From the NCBI RefSeq assembly GCF_003255815.1, contig NC_037682.1, positions 44,657,011 through 44,721,010 on the forward strand: a DNA stretch of 64,000 nt, in the 5' to 3' direction. Position 1 is the stretch's first letter. Every line of letters starts with the position of its first letter. Made by a program: the position numbers and the translations under genes. The DNA is from Theropithecus gelada (lineage: Eukaryota; Chordata; Mammalia; Primates; Cercopithecidae). Positions 21,312-33,117 of the stretch are shown here, piece by piece. Under the pieces are notes generated by a model. It ran no database searches and was not told where the DNA came from. It worked only from the letters and a program-made list of their open reading frames with translations.

Positions 21312-24300
21312 ATGTCAGATCAAGTTCACACATAACAATATTAACCTTAAATGTAAATGGACTAAATGCTCCAATTAAAAGACACAGACTGGCAAATTGG
21401 ATAAAGAGTCAAGACCCATCAGTTTGCTGTATTCAGGAGACCCATCTCACGTGCAGAGACACACATAGGCTCAAAATAAAGGGATGGAGGAAGATCTAGC
21501 AAGCAAATGGAAAACAAACAAAAGCAGGGGTTGCAATCCTAGTCTCTGATAAAACAGACTTTAAACCATCAAAGATCAAAAGAGACAAAGAAGGCCATTA
21601 CATAATGGTAAAGGGATCAATTCAACAGGAAGAGCTAACTATCCTAAATATATATGTGCTCAATACAGGAGCACCCAGATTCATAAAGCAAGTCCTTAGA
21701 GACTTACAAAGAGACTTAGACTCCCATACAATAATAATGGGAGACTTCAACACCCCACTGTCAACATTAGACAGATCAACGAGACAGAAAGTGAACAAGG
21801 ATATCCAGGAATTGAGTCAACTCTGCACCAAGCAGACCTAATAGACATCTACAGAACTCTCACCCCAAATCAACAGAATATACCTTCTTCTCAGCACCAC
21901 ATCGCACTTATTCCAAAATTGACCACATAGTTGGAAGTAAAGCACTCCTCAGCAAATGTACAAGAACAGAAATTATAACAAACTGTCTCTCAGACCACAG
22001 TGCAATCAAACTAGAACTCGGGACTAAGAAAATCAATCAAAACCGCTCAACTACATGGAAACTGAACAACCTGCTCCTGAATAACTACTGGGTACATAAC
22101 AAAATGAAGGCAGATATAAAGATGTTCTTTGAAACCAATGAGAACAAAGATACAACATACCAGAATCTCTGGGACACATTTAAAGCAGTGTGTAGAGGGA
22201 AACTTACAGCACTAAATGCCCACAAGAGAAAGCTGGAAAGATCTAAAATTGACATGCTAACATCACAATTAAAAGAACTAGAGAAGCAAGAGCAAACACA
22301 TCCAAAAGCAAGCAGAAGGCAAGAAATAACTAAGATCAGAGCAGAACTGAAGGAGATAGAGACACAAAAAACCCTCCAAAAAATCAATGAATCCAGGAGT
22401 TGGTTTTTTGAAAAGATCAACAAAATTGATAGACCTCTAGCAAGACTAATAAAGAAAAAGAGAGAGAAGAATCAAATAGACGCAATAAAAAATGATAAAG
22501 GAGGTATCACCACCGACCCCACAGAAATACAAACTACCATCAGAGAATACTATAAACACCTCTAGGCAAATAAATTAGAAAACCTACAAGAAATGGATAA
22601 TTTCCTGGACACTTACACTCTCCCAAGACTAAACCAGGAAGAAGTTGAATCCCTGAATAGACCCATAGCAGGCTCTGAAATTGAGGCAATAATTAATAGC
22701 CTACCAAGCAAAAAAAAGTCCAGGACCAGATGGATTAACAGCCGAATTCTACCAGAGGTACAAGGAGGAGCTGGTACCATTCCTTCTGAAACTATTCCAA
22801 TCAATAGAAAAAGAGGGAATCCTCCCTAACTCAATTTATGAGGCCAACATCATCCTGATACCAAAGCCTGGCATACACACAACAAAAAAAGAGATGTTTG
22901 GACCAATATCCCTGATGAACATCGATGCAAAAATCCTCAATAAAATACTGACAAACCGAATCCAGCAGCACATCAAAAAACTTATCCACCATGATCAAGT
23001 GGGCTTCATCCCTGGGATGCAAGGCTGGTTCAACATATGCAAATCAATAAACATAATCCAGCATATAAACAGAACCAAGGACTAAAACCACATGATTATC
23101 TCAAGAGATGCAGAAAAGGCCTTTGACAAAATTCAACAGCCCTTCATGCTAAAAACTCTCAATAAATTCGGTATTGATGGAACGTATCTCAAAATAATAA
23201 GAGCTATTTATGACAAACCCACAGCCAATATCATACTGAATGGGCAAAAACTGGAAAAATTCCCTTTGAAAACTGGCACAAGACAGGGATGCCCTCTCTC
23301 ACCACTCCTATTCAACATAATGTTGGAAGTTCTGGCTAGGGCAATCAGGCAGGAGAAAGAAATAAAGGGTATTCAGTTAGGAAAAGAAGAAGTCAAATTG
23401 TCCCTCTTTGCAGATGACATGATTGTATATTTAGAAAATCCCATCATCTCAGCCCAATATCTCCTTGAGCTGATAAGCAACTTCAGCAAAGTCTCAGGAT
23501 ACAAAATTAATGTGCAAAAATCACAAGCCTTCTTATACACCAGTAACAGACAAACAGAGAGCCAAATCATGAATGAACTTCCATTCACAATTGCTTCAAA
23601 GAGAATAAAATACTTAGGAATCCAACTTACAAGGGATGTAAAGGACCTCTTCAAGGAGAACTACAAACCACTGCTCAGTGAAATAAAAGAGGACACAAAC
23701 AAATGGAAGAACATACCATGCTCATGGATAAGAAGAATCAATATCATGAAAATGGCCATACTGCCCAAGGTAATTTATAGATTCAATGCCATTCCCATCA
23801 AGCTACCAATGAGTTTATTCACAGAATTGGAGAAAACTGCTTTAAAGTTCATATGGAGGCCGGGCGCGGTGGCTCAAGCCTGTAATCCCAGCACTTTGGG
23901 AGGCCGAGATGGGCGGATCACGAGGTCAGGAGATCGAGACCATCCTGGCGAACACAGTGAAACCCCGTCTCTACTAAGAAATACAAAAAATAGCCGGGCG
24001 AGATGGCGGGCGCCTGTAGTCCCAGCTACTCGGGAGGCTGAGGCCAGAGAATGGCGTGAACCCGGGAGGCGGAGCTTGCAGTGAGCTGAGATCCGGCCAC
24101 TGCACTCCAGCCTGGGCTACAGAGCGAGACTCCGTCTCAAAAAAAATAAATAAATAAATAAAGTTCATATGGAACCAAAAAAGACTCCGCATTGCCAAGA
24201 CAATCCTAAGTCAAAAGAACAAAGCTGGAGGCATCACGCTACCTGACTTCAAACTATACTACAAGGCTGCAGTAACCAAAACAGCATGGTACTGGTACCA

Positions 24301-25457
24301 AAACAGAGATATAGACCCATTATGGAACGGAACAGAGCCCTCAGAAATAATACCACACATCTACAGCCATCTGATCTTTGGCAAACCTGACAAAAACAAG
24401 AAATGGGGAAAGGATTCCCTGTTTAATAAATGGTGCTGGGAAAACTGGCTAGCCATAACTAGAAAGCTGAAACTGGATCCTTTCCTTACTTCTTATACGA
24501 AAATTAATTCAAGATGGATTAGAGACTTAAATGTTAGACCTAATACCATAAAACCCTAGAAGAAAACCTAGGTAATACCATTCAGGACATAGGCATGGGC
24601 AAGGACTTCATGTATAACACACCAAAAGCAATGGCAACAAAAGCCAAAATTGACAAATGGGATCTCATTAAACTAAAGAGTTTCTGCACAGCAAAAGAAA
24701 CTACCATCAGAGTGAACAGGCAACCTACAGAATGGGAGAACATTTTTGCAATCTACTCATCTGACAAAGAGCTAATATCCAGAACCTACAAAGAACTCAA
24801 ACAAATTTACGAAAAAAAAAACAAACAACCCCATCAAAAAGTGGGCAAAGGATATGAACAGACATTTCTCAAAAGAAGACATGCATACAGCCAACAGATA
24901 CATGAAAAAATGCTCGTCATCACTGGCCATCAGAGAAATGCAAATCAAAACCACAATGAGATACCATCTCACACCAGTTAGAATGGCAATCATTAAAAAG
25001 TCAGGAAACAACAGGTGCTGGAGAGGATGTGGAGAAATAGGAACACTTTTACACTGTCGGTGGGACTGTAAACTGGTTTAACCATTGTGGAAAACAGTAT
25101 GGTGATTCCTCAAGGATCCAGAACTAGAAATACCATATGACCCAGCCATCCCATTACTGGATATCTACCCAAAGGATTATAAATCATGCTGGTATAAAGA
25201 CACATGCACACGTATGTTTACTGAGGCACTATTCACAATAGCAAAGACTTGGAATCAATCCAAATGTCCATCAATGACAGACTGGATTAAGAAAATGTGA
25301 CACATATACACCATGGAATACTATGCAGCCATAAAAAAGGATGAGTTAGTGTCCTTTGTAGGGACATGGGATGCAGCTGGAAACCATCATTCTCAGCAAA
25401 CTATCTCAAGAACAGAAAACCAAACACCACATATTCTCACTCATAGGTGGGAATTGA
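21312..25457 (+). pseudogene. L1 ORF2 remnant (endonuclease/reverse transcriptase)
   Basis: ORF2p normally supplies the endonuclease and reverse transcriptase for target-primed insertion. The start is ATG at 21312, but a base is missing a few codons later, so the frame shifts at once. Visible pieces are an endonuclease block with GDFNTPLS (about 21740-21765), a reverse transcriptase block at 23092-23857 with FADD at about 23407-23418, and a C-terminal Cys-rich block CWRGCGEIGTLLHC near 25015. There are several stops and an AluY at 23858-24159. Without the Alu and its duplication it measures about 3.83 kb, the normal ORF2 length. Confidence 0.93.
23858..24159 (+). mobile_element. AluY, cercopithecoid type, inside L1 ORF2
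   Basis: A well-preserved Alu starting ggccgggcgcggtggctc and ending in (AAAT)n. The perfect 14-bp target duplication aaagttcatatgga is at 23844-23857 and 24160-24173. The variants ggctcaagcctgtaat and gagatccggccactg are those I associate with Old World monkey AluY. It is the youngest insertion in the window by nesting. Confidence 0.97.
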
Positions 25458-25690
25458 TCAATGAGATCACTTGGACTCTGCAAGGGGAACATCACACACT
25501 GGGGCCTATTATGGGGAGGGGGAAGGGGGGAGGGATGCCACTGGGAGTTATACCTGATGTAAATGACGAGTTGGTGGGTGCTGACGAGTTGATGGGCGCA
25601 GCACACCAACATGGCACAAGTATACATGTGTAACAAACCTGCACGTTGTGCACATGTACCCTAGAACTTAAAGTATAATTTAAAAAAAAA
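25458..25690 (+). other. L1 3' UTR and tail
   Basis: Contains the G-rich tract ggggagggggaagggg at about 25513-25534, a potential G-quadruplex typical of L1 3' UTRs. It also holds the 18-bp tandem pair tgacgagttggtgggtgc/tgacgagttgatgggcgc (25564-25599) and the terminal acttaaagtataattt before the A-rich tail. Confidence 0.9.
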
Positions 25691-25744
25691 AGAAAATAGA
25701 AGACAAAATGTTACAGATTCTTATTAATAGAAGAGACCCTAAAA

Positions 25745-25955
25745 CAGTCATCCTCAACTGGGTTTTGCCTCCAGGGGACATCTGGCAATGTCTTGAGACA
25801 TTTATCATTCCCACCACTTAGGGGTACTACTGTAATCTAGTGAGTAGAGGTCAAGGATGCTGCAAAACATCCTACAATGCATAGGATCACTCCCCACAAC
25901 AAAGAATTATCTAGCCCCAAATGTCAACTACCAACACTAAGAAACCAGGCCTGAG
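25745..25955 (+). mobile_element. MER20-like hAT DNA transposon
   Basis: Recognisable text: cctccaggggacatctggc, aatgtcttgagacattt, gatgctgcaaaacatcct, acaatgcataggatca, aacaaagaattatctagcc. Short non-autonomous element of about 210 bp, the usual length. Confidence 0.8.
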
Positions 25956-26249
25956 AGGACCTCTAACCATCTTCCCACTACTTTGGGAATTCTCTCTATA
26001 ATAACTCTGAGGGGTTTTTTCTTGGCTTTGGTTTGAACATTTTCAGTGACAGGCAATCACTACCCCGATACACCCTCTCTCTATTGTCAATTGGTTCTAA
26101 CTCAAAATGTCTCGCCTTAGCTTAAATCAAAATCAAGAACTTTAAGCCATTGGTCCTATTTTTGTCCTCTTCTTCTCCACAGAATAAATATAAAACCACC
26201 TGAGTTCATCAAGCAGCAGATGCATCATAGATTCTTGCATGTTCAAGGC
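25956..26249. other. unique sequence, no gene seen
   Basis: No feature recognised. Confidence 0.4.
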
Positions 26250-26857
26250 CCTAGAGGAGAATCAAATATAAAAAGAATTCTTACCCTCAGGAAGCTTACG
26301 CTCTAACAGAGATGAGAAAGAGAGAAAAAGAAACTGCAAAATAAGGCAGAATAAATGTACATCAAATAGAATTTTAAAAAATATGCTGCATCCTCCAAGA
26401 GAAAAAAAAACCCATGTAATTCTAACTGAGGTCATCCAGGATGGGTCAAGAAAAAATGTGATACATATGAAGAAAATTAAAGGGATTGAAATGGAGACAA
26501 AGACATCTTTGGATGACAAGACACTGAAAGCAAAGACTGCCATCATAAAAGTGCAGCATACACTAAGGGTCAGTAGGATAGGAAGAGCTTAGAATCAGGA
26601 GCATGATGTAGTGGAAGATGAGAAAAGTAGTTTGGAGCCAGATTCATGAAAGGTCTCAAATGTCATGCTAAGGGGTTTGGATTTATTAGGCCACAGGCCA
26701 CATTCTGAGTCGGGCAACACCATGATGGCTCTTGTGGGAGGACGATGGCTGCCACAGCTTAGAGTATGAACTGGAGAAGAGGGAGATTAGTGATAGTATG
26801 AGCGGATTTGAGGGTGAAGGGATGTTCTGAATTTCAGGAGGGAGTGACATGGGCATG
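26250..26857 (-). mobile_element. L2 LINE fragment (antisense)
   Basis: Antisense L2 signals: ctcaggaagcttacgctcta, gaaaggtctcaaatgtcatgctaaggg, gtttggatttattagg and gggagtgacatgggcatg. It is cut at 26857 by the MaLR LTR. Confidence 0.6.
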
Positions 26858-27201
26858 TGCTAGGGACAGAATTCCATCACCCCAAAATTCTTATGTTGAA
26901 GCCCTCAATGTGATGGTATTTGGAGACGAAGCCTTTGGAAGGTAATTAGGTTACATAAGGCCCTCATGGTGGAATAAGTGCCCTTACAAGAAGAGACCGG
27001 GGAGCCTGGCTCTTCTCTCTCTGCCAAGTGAAGATAGAGCAAGGAAGAGGCTATCTGCAAACCAGGGAGAAGGTTCTCACCAGAACCTGACCATGCTGGA
27101 ACCCTGATCTTGGACTTCCCAGCCTCCGAAACTGTTAAATTTCTATTGTTTAAGCCATCAAGTTCTATGATTTGTTATGGCAGCCTGAGCTGACTAAGAC
27201 A
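26858..27201 (+). mobile_element. MLT1-like MaLR solo LTR
   Basis: Starts tgctagggacagaattcc and ends tgactaagaca. Internal landmarks are ttatgttgaagccctcaat, tgatcttggacttcccagcctcc and tatggcagcctgagc. Flanks gcatg (26853-26857) and gcata (27202-27206) are a near-perfect 5-bp target duplication. No internal region, so it is a solo LTR. Confidence 0.85.
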
Positions 27202-27206
27202 GCATA

Positions 27207-27744
27207 TTAAGAGGAAATAGAAGGAACATACCAAAATTGCAAAAAAGGAGAATATGGCTCTCAAATCAAGTTTTGGAGGCAGGAGATTCCACCAGCTCAG
27301 GTAAAATCGGTTTAGAAGGAAGAAGATCACATGGCTCTGAGACTGACCCCAAAGGATGAAAAAAGAGGTGATGACAGAGTGGAATTCCAGAGGAAAAAAG
27401 AGTTAAGGAAACTCATTTCACATAACCTAAATTTTTAGTGAGATAAAGGCAAGGTTATGGGTAGTAGAATAGGAAGATTATGGAGTGAGCCAAGTAAGAA
27501 TAATAGAAAGGTTTGAAACAGCTGCTCTGGTATATATAGAGTCAGAAAGCATTTGGGATATATAAGCACCAAAGGAAGATAATAAGAGTCTAGCTAAAGC
27601 TGGCTAATAGAAATTTGAAAGGCTATAAGCAGCTGAGTCTCACCATTCCTACTGAGCGTGGATGGTGGGATTTACCCTAGGTGGGGGATTATAGCAAGGC
27701 AGCCAGGAGAAGTCTCTCTATACCCAGTGATGGGGCAGGAAGAT
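27207..27744. other. unassigned sequence, possibly more antisense L2
   Basis: Purine-rich and without a coding frame. Some words (taggaagattatggagtg, gataataagagtctagc) recall antisense L2, but I cannot support a firm call. Confidence 0.35.
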
Positions 27745-27905
27745 GAAACTGAGTGAATCCTGTTTGGGGTGATAAAAAATTTTGGAAATAGTGGTGATGA
27801 TTGCACAACATTGTGAATGTAATTAATGTCACTTTTTGTGACATTGTACACGCACATATATATATATATATATATATAAGATATCACAATTTTAAAATTA
27901 TATTT
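27745..27905 (+). mobile_element. L1M (L1MB-like) 3' end with (AT)n
   Basis: tttggggtgataaaaaattttgg, aatagtggtgatgattgcacaac and attgtgaatgtaattaatg match the L1M 3' terminus. An (AT) run lies at 27856-27878. Confidence 0.65.
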
Positions 27906-28249
27906 TAAAAAAAATCTAAGTGTAAAGGAAAATGAAGCCAGAGAAAAGAGAAAGGGGAAGAAAGAAACAAAGGAAAGAGTTATAGAGAAAAAAAGTTGGG
28001 AGAGAAAGAAGAAAGAGAAGGATGGATGAATGTAAAGCTGGAATATCCTTCCCCAACATCTAGCTCTAACACCACCACCAGTCTGTTCTCTTCCAGTCTG
28101 AACAATCTTAGTTCCTCCAATATACCAGTGATATGGTATTCATACATCTCACCCTGGTCCATGCAATTCCTCTGGGCTTTACCAGTTTGTGAATTTTCCT
28201 CGTAAAATGCATTGCCCAGAACTGAATACAAGCTCCACTATGGAGTCTA

Positions 28250-28445
28250 GTACAATGGTTCCTAACTAGACACATTTCCCCCTTCTCAGGGATATCTGGC
28301 AGTATCTGGAGATATTTTGGTCCACACATCTGAGGGAAACTACTGGCAGTAAGTGGGTAGAGGCCCGGGATTCTGCTAATGCACAAAGCATAAGATGACC
28401 CATCAAAAAAGAATTATCTAACCTAAAATATCTATAACTCTGCTC
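28250..28445 (+). mobile_element. MER20-like hAT DNA transposon
   Basis: More diverged than the copy at 25745: caatggttcctaact, gggatatctggcagtatctgg, gtgggtagaggcccggg, aaagaattatctaacc. Same orientation, 2.5 kb apart. Confidence 0.7.
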
Positions 28446-28564
28446 TAGTGCAACTATCATCTCCCATGATCTGGACATTATGTCCCTATTAAGGTGACCT
28501 AAGATAGACGACATAGGCTCTTCTGGATCATATTGAACTTGACTCAATTAAAAAATGCAGGTCT

Positions 28565-28871
28565 GGCTGGGCATGGTGGCTCACACCTATAATCCTAGCA
28601 CTTTGGGATGCCAAGATGGGTGGATCATCTGAGGTCAGGAGTTCAAGACCAGCCTGGGCAACATGATGAAACCCCATCTCTACTAAAAATAGAAAAATTA
28701 GCTAGGCGTGGTGGCTCATACCTGTAATCTCAGCTACTCGGGAGGCTGAGGCAGGAGAATCGCTTGAACCCAGGAGGCAGAGGTTGCAGTGAGCCGAGAT
28801 CGCGCCACTGAACTCCAGCCTGAGTGACAGAGCCAGACCCTGTCTCAAAAAAAAAAAAAACACACAGACAC
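28565..28871 (+). mobile_element. AluS-type element, full length
   Basis: Complete Alu from ggctgggcatggtggctc to an A-tail with cacacagac. The direct repeat gcaggtct at 28557-28564 and 28872-28879 is the target duplication. Confidence 0.95.
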
Positions 28872-28879
28872 GCAGGTCT

Positions 28880-30269
28880 TTTTTACATGAAATGCTCTCA
28901 AGTCAGGCTTGTTGTTGTACAGCTGAGGTGCTAGACCCCTTGGAAGAACTTTATATTAAGCCCTATGAAATTCTATCCTTTCAGTTTTGATTTCTGGTTA
29001 CGGTCCATGGAGATAATGAAATGAGAGGCTTGGTTCTAACATTCAGTGAAGGAGCAATTTCTCTCAGCTCTTCATCACTTCCAGCAGCAGCCCCACAATA
29101 GGGGACTACAAACTGGTTCCAGGATGCTAATTGATTGGCAGCACTCTCTCAGCTAGTCTTCTGCCTGCTTCAATCAAGATGAGCTGGGTTTTTACCCGAG
29201 CACTTAGGTGAGAGCAGCCCTCTAAGTAACGGCTCCCCTGATCATACTTCCTACACATCTCACTGTCAGGTACCACGGCTCCTTCCCTCCGCCGTAGGGA
29301 AAAGGAGAGAGCAGAAATGGCTGAGATGAGTCAGGCCAGAGATGTACGTGTATGTGGCTTGGGGTTGGGGGAGTTGTTTCTCAACCACTCTGTATAATGC
29401 AAAATATCTGAATTGAATAAAACAGCATTAAGAGTGTGGTTCTATTCTGTCAGCAGAGCTATATGAACCTGAACTTCTCACTAAGTCTAAAAGACAATCA
29501 AATCCACAGGCTAACATTAAGGATCCAGTCTATGATGTACTGTCAAATATAAATCTCCAAAATGACAAATCTTCAAAGAGAAAATTACAGAAATTAGATT
29601 CATTGTAATTGTGAACATTGAATTTTTATGTTACGATGGTTTGTGTTATATCCATTACATTATTTTATTTTAATGTCAGTATAAGGCAGCCAATTTTCCT
29701 CTCTTGGAACTCACTGTCTTTTCTTATGACATCATATCCTTCCTTTTTTTAAATATTAAAATGCCATATCTTAGTAAAATGTTAGTGAAATAAATAGATG
29801 ACAGTTAATATATGTACATCCTTCCTTGGCAAAAACAAAAAGTTGGAGACCCTGCATCATTTCCCAAATAATTTTTTCTACAACTTTCCGAGACTGTGAA
29901 ACACAAAATTCTAGGAGCAGTTGACCTGAACATTTGACAAACACACCTGTGATGTGTTTGTGCAAGTTGCTGATGAGAAATGTCAGCCCAGAACTTATTA
30001 TATTCAAAATCACACAGCATGACCCTAGGGCTCATCCTTCAGGTCAACATCAATTCATGAATAAACACTCTTAGGATATGTTTGTTCAGTAAACTATAAA
30101 TCTGCCTAACTATATTATCAACATGCTCACATTTAACCGTCTTATTTCTGAGAGACTGTTAAAGGCCCTACTGAAATCAAAGTCAACTTGTCTGTGAGAT
30201 AGCAATAGATAACCTGGTCCAGAATCTGGAGGTACTTAAATTTATTTTTCCTGCTTGTCATGTACTCCC
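28880..30269. other. unique sequence, no gene seen
   Basis: About 1.4 kb with no recognised repeat or exon. It includes a short perfect hairpin at 29937-29961 and AT-rich parts around 29600-29780. Confidence 0.45.
29937..29961. repeat. short inverted repeat, 9-bp arms
   Basis: acaaacaca (29937-29945) and tgtgtttgt (29953-29961) are perfect inverted arms around a 7-base loop cctgtga. It has no T-run or RNA context that would make it a terminator or RNA gene. Confidence 0.7.
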
Positions 30270-30516
30270 TCTTTTTTTGGTAGCTACACAGTGATTTTCC
30301 TTTGGAGATCCACCACTTACCCACTTCCAGCCCATATGATGCAGGTGTTCACTCCACCCTGCAACTCCATGGGTTGGCATAGGGCCCAGGTCTGGTCAAT
30401 CAACACTGTCCATCCTCTTGACCACATATTTGGCTTAAGGATGTGTAAACGCCCCATGACAAACCAATGAGACACAGTTCCAGAAGTTTTGTTTTGCTTA
30501 GTGATTAAAAAAAAAA

Positions 30517-30547
<31 letters not shown>

Positions 30548-30860
30548 ACCTTGAGTCGCATCTTCCAACTGGGATTCCTGAGAAAATATGATATAAGCCT
30601 CGGATCCTAGGGACCACTTTGTTCCTATGGGGACAGCCTGCCTAAATATAGCCAGCCCAAAACACAGTGGAGCAAAGAGATGGAAAGAAAGTGAGATTAA
30701 GCCATGATGACATCATTGGAGCCCCTTATTCCAGGAGGATGCAGGTTACATCCAATACTAACTTTGGTTACAACAGCTAATAAAATTCCTCCCTTTTACT
30801 TAAGCCATTTTGAATTGGCTATTGATCTTTTGCAAGTAAAAAGGTTTGGCTGGTACGTAA
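30270..30860 (+). mobile_element. probable ancient LTR-like repeat
   Basis: The right part resembles the end of old mammalian LTRs: attaaaattcctccctttta followed by cttaagccattttgaattgg and tcttttgcaagtaaaaagg. The left part reads ccccatgacaaaccaatgaga. An A-rich insert (30507-30548) splits it. Family not certain. Confidence 0.4.
30507..30548 (+). repeat. A-rich tract, 42 bp
   Basis: Two long A-runs separated by single C bases. It could be the tail of an otherwise deleted retrotransposon. Confidence 0.85.
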
Positions 30861-30894
30861 GATTCATTTAAAAATGTAAGTTCTGTCATCTCAT

Positions 30895-31000
30895 TTATCA
30901 CTCAAATATTTATCAGGCACCTTCGCAGTTCCAGGCACTGTGCTAAACTCAGGATACGACAGATAATAGACTTGGCCCTGGTTTTTAAAGAGGTGATGAC
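30895..31000 (-). mobile_element. L2 LINE 3' end fragment (antisense)
   Basis: Contains caaatatttatcaggcacc and ttccaggcactgtgctaaac, the reversed L2 terminus. Confidence 0.7.
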
Positions 31001-31949
31001 CTAATGAAGGAGACTGGCATCTGAAAACACAAATTACAAGAAAATGTATAGCTAGAGCTAGAGTCAAATGTGATTACTGTAGGGGCACAAAGACCAAACT
31101 GAACTGATTCTACCTTTCAGGGTTCAAGAAGCCATGAAAAAAAAAGGATATATGAGTGTCTTCTTGAACTAGCTCCAGCAGAGTCAATCATTTCTAATGT
31201 TCCCATCTGTTTAATTTCTTCAATTCAGAATTTTACCAAGAAGAGATATTAAGATCACTAGGCTCTGCTATCCTATGCTTTCTGGGATACAAAATTTCTC
31301 CATGAAAAATAATAAGGACAAAGAGTATAGGAGCCAATGGCACATCCCTCACTCTCCTTGATTTTTCTAAGATTATAGCATAGAAGTTAGATGACCAAAA
31401 CTAAATTTGTTCTATTTCTTTGTATGAGATTAATCTGGGCTCAGGATTAGAAGTTATTTGAAGCACATTGAGGCTCTCTTCCTGTTATAACCAAATTAGG
31501 GCTTAATTTTTTCTTTCTCCTGTTTGCTTTATATTGTACTGTGTTAAGATCATTCTTCTGGAAGGAAACATTGAATCAAATGAGAAAAAGTGTGTGTGTG
31601 TGTGTGTGTGTGTGTGTCATCTGTTAATGTTATAGCTTCTATTTCAAGCATGGTGCCCATTTTTTCCTTTTTCGTCTACTTCACCCAGACACAGTTAATG
31701 ATAAGATCTTAAAATTACAGTAATTTCTGGTACATGGGCCATATACGCAATTTTCTGCTTCAAGGAAAACAATTTGAGTGAAAAGTAATGGTGTGGTCTC
31801 ACCCATTATAACTTTAAGAGAGAAAATTCTCAAAGAAAAGTCGGTTTTGCTTTGCCATCTTTACAAAAGATGTTTATAAATGTTTGCCCTCTTACAGCCC
31901 CTACTGTTGAAATGACTACTCCCAAAGCTGACTTAAACTAGAGTTGGTG
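31001..31949. other. unique sequence with a GT microsatellite
   Basis: No gene or transposon recognised apart from the (GT)14 at 31590-31617. Confidence 0.45.
31590..31617. repeat. (GT)14 microsatellite
   Basis: Fourteen perfect GT units after an A-run. Confidence 0.97.
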
Positions 31950-32015
31950 CCAGGTTTTCTCAACAGATGCAGGAAAGACACTTGACAAAATGCACCATTC
32001 TTAAGGATTTTATTT

Positions 32016-32306
32016 ATTTATTTAGAGACAGAGTTTCACTCTTCTTGCCCAGGCTGGAGTGCGATGGTACGATCTTGGCTCACCGCAACCTCTACCTCCT
32101 GGGTTCAAGCGACTCTCCTGCCTCAGCCTCCTGAGTAGTTGGGATTACAGGCATGCACCACCACGCCCAGTTAATTTTGTATTTTTAGTACAGACAGGGT
32201 TTCTCCATGTTGGTCAGGCTGGTCTCGAACTCCCAACCTCAAGTGATCCACCTGCCTCAGCCTCCCAAACTGCTGGGATTATAGGTGTGAGCAACTGCAC
32301 CCAGCC
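32016..32306 (-). mobile_element. AluS-type element (antisense)
   Basis: Reversed full-length Alu ending in actgcacccagcc. Perfect 13-bp target duplication aaggattttattt at 32003-32015 and 32307-32319. Confidence 0.96.
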
Positions 32307-32795
32307 AAGGATTTTATTTTTTAAATCTCTCAGCAAACTAGGAATACATGACAACTCATTCTGATACAGGGCATCTACAAAAAAATCTACAGGTAACATC
32401 AGACTTAATGATGAAATATTGAATGCTTTCAACTAAAATTGGAACAAAAATGTTCAGCATCATTTCTATTCACCATTGTATTATAAGTACTAATCAGTGC
32501 AATAAGGCAAGAAAAGAAATAAAAGATAAAAGATGAGAAAAAGTAAGATTGCCATTGTTTACAGATGACAACATTGTAAATGAAGAAAACCTTATAGAAT
32601 CTGCCACATTAAAAAAAAAAAAAAAAACTACCAATATCAGTGGATTTAGTAAAATCTCAAGATGAATGGCCAATACATAAAAGTTAATTGCAATTCTATG
32701 AAATAGTAATAAACAATAAAAATGAAAGTTAAGTGTAATACCATTTAAATTAGCATTAAAAATCTAATAATAAAAAAAATAAGTCCAACAAAAAG

Positions 32796-33096
32796 TTGGC
32801 CATGGTGATTAACACCTGTAATCCCAATGACTCAGGAGGCTGAGAAAGGAGGATTGCTTGAGGTCAGGAGCTCAAAACCAGCCTGAGCAACCTAGCAAGA
32901 CCTCATCTCTTGAAAAATGTTTTTTTGGTTTTTTTTTTTTTTTTTTAATTTAGCCAGGCATGGTGGCATATGTCTGTCCCAGCTACCAAGAAGGCGGGAG
33001 TGGGACAATCACTTGAGCCCAGGAGTTCAAGGCTGCAGTAAGCCATGGTCATGCCATCACACTCTAGCCTGGGCAACAGAGTGAGACTCCAACTCC
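32796..33096 (+). mobile_element. AluJ-type element with a T-rich central insert
   Basis: Left arm starts near gttggccatggtgattaac. The two arms are separated by a T-rich stretch at 32919-32946 in place of the usual A-rich linker. The right arm ends with gtgagactccaactcc. The young L1 landed in its A-rich tail. Confidence 0.85.
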
Positions 33097-33117
33097 AAAA
33101 GAAAAAGAAAAAATAAA

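Larger units (their letters stand above)
19226..25690 (+). mobile_element. full-length L1 (Old World monkey lineage)
   Basis: A complete L1 retrotransposon: 5' UTR, ORF1, ORF2, 3' UTR and A-rich tail. It is bounded by a perfect 16-bp target duplication agaaaatagaagacaa at 19210-19225 and 25691-25706. The 6465-bp span includes a 302-bp AluY plus its 14-bp duplication, so the L1 itself is about 6.15 kb, the normal length. Both reading frames are broken. The 3' UTR holds an 18-bp tandem duplication at 25564-25599 that I associate with cercopithecoid L1s. Confidence 0.97.

Noticed and set aside
23092..24084. 330-codon frame, the longest in the window
   Set aside because: L1 ORF2 reverse transcriptase running into an AluY; a broken retrotransposon frame, not a gene.
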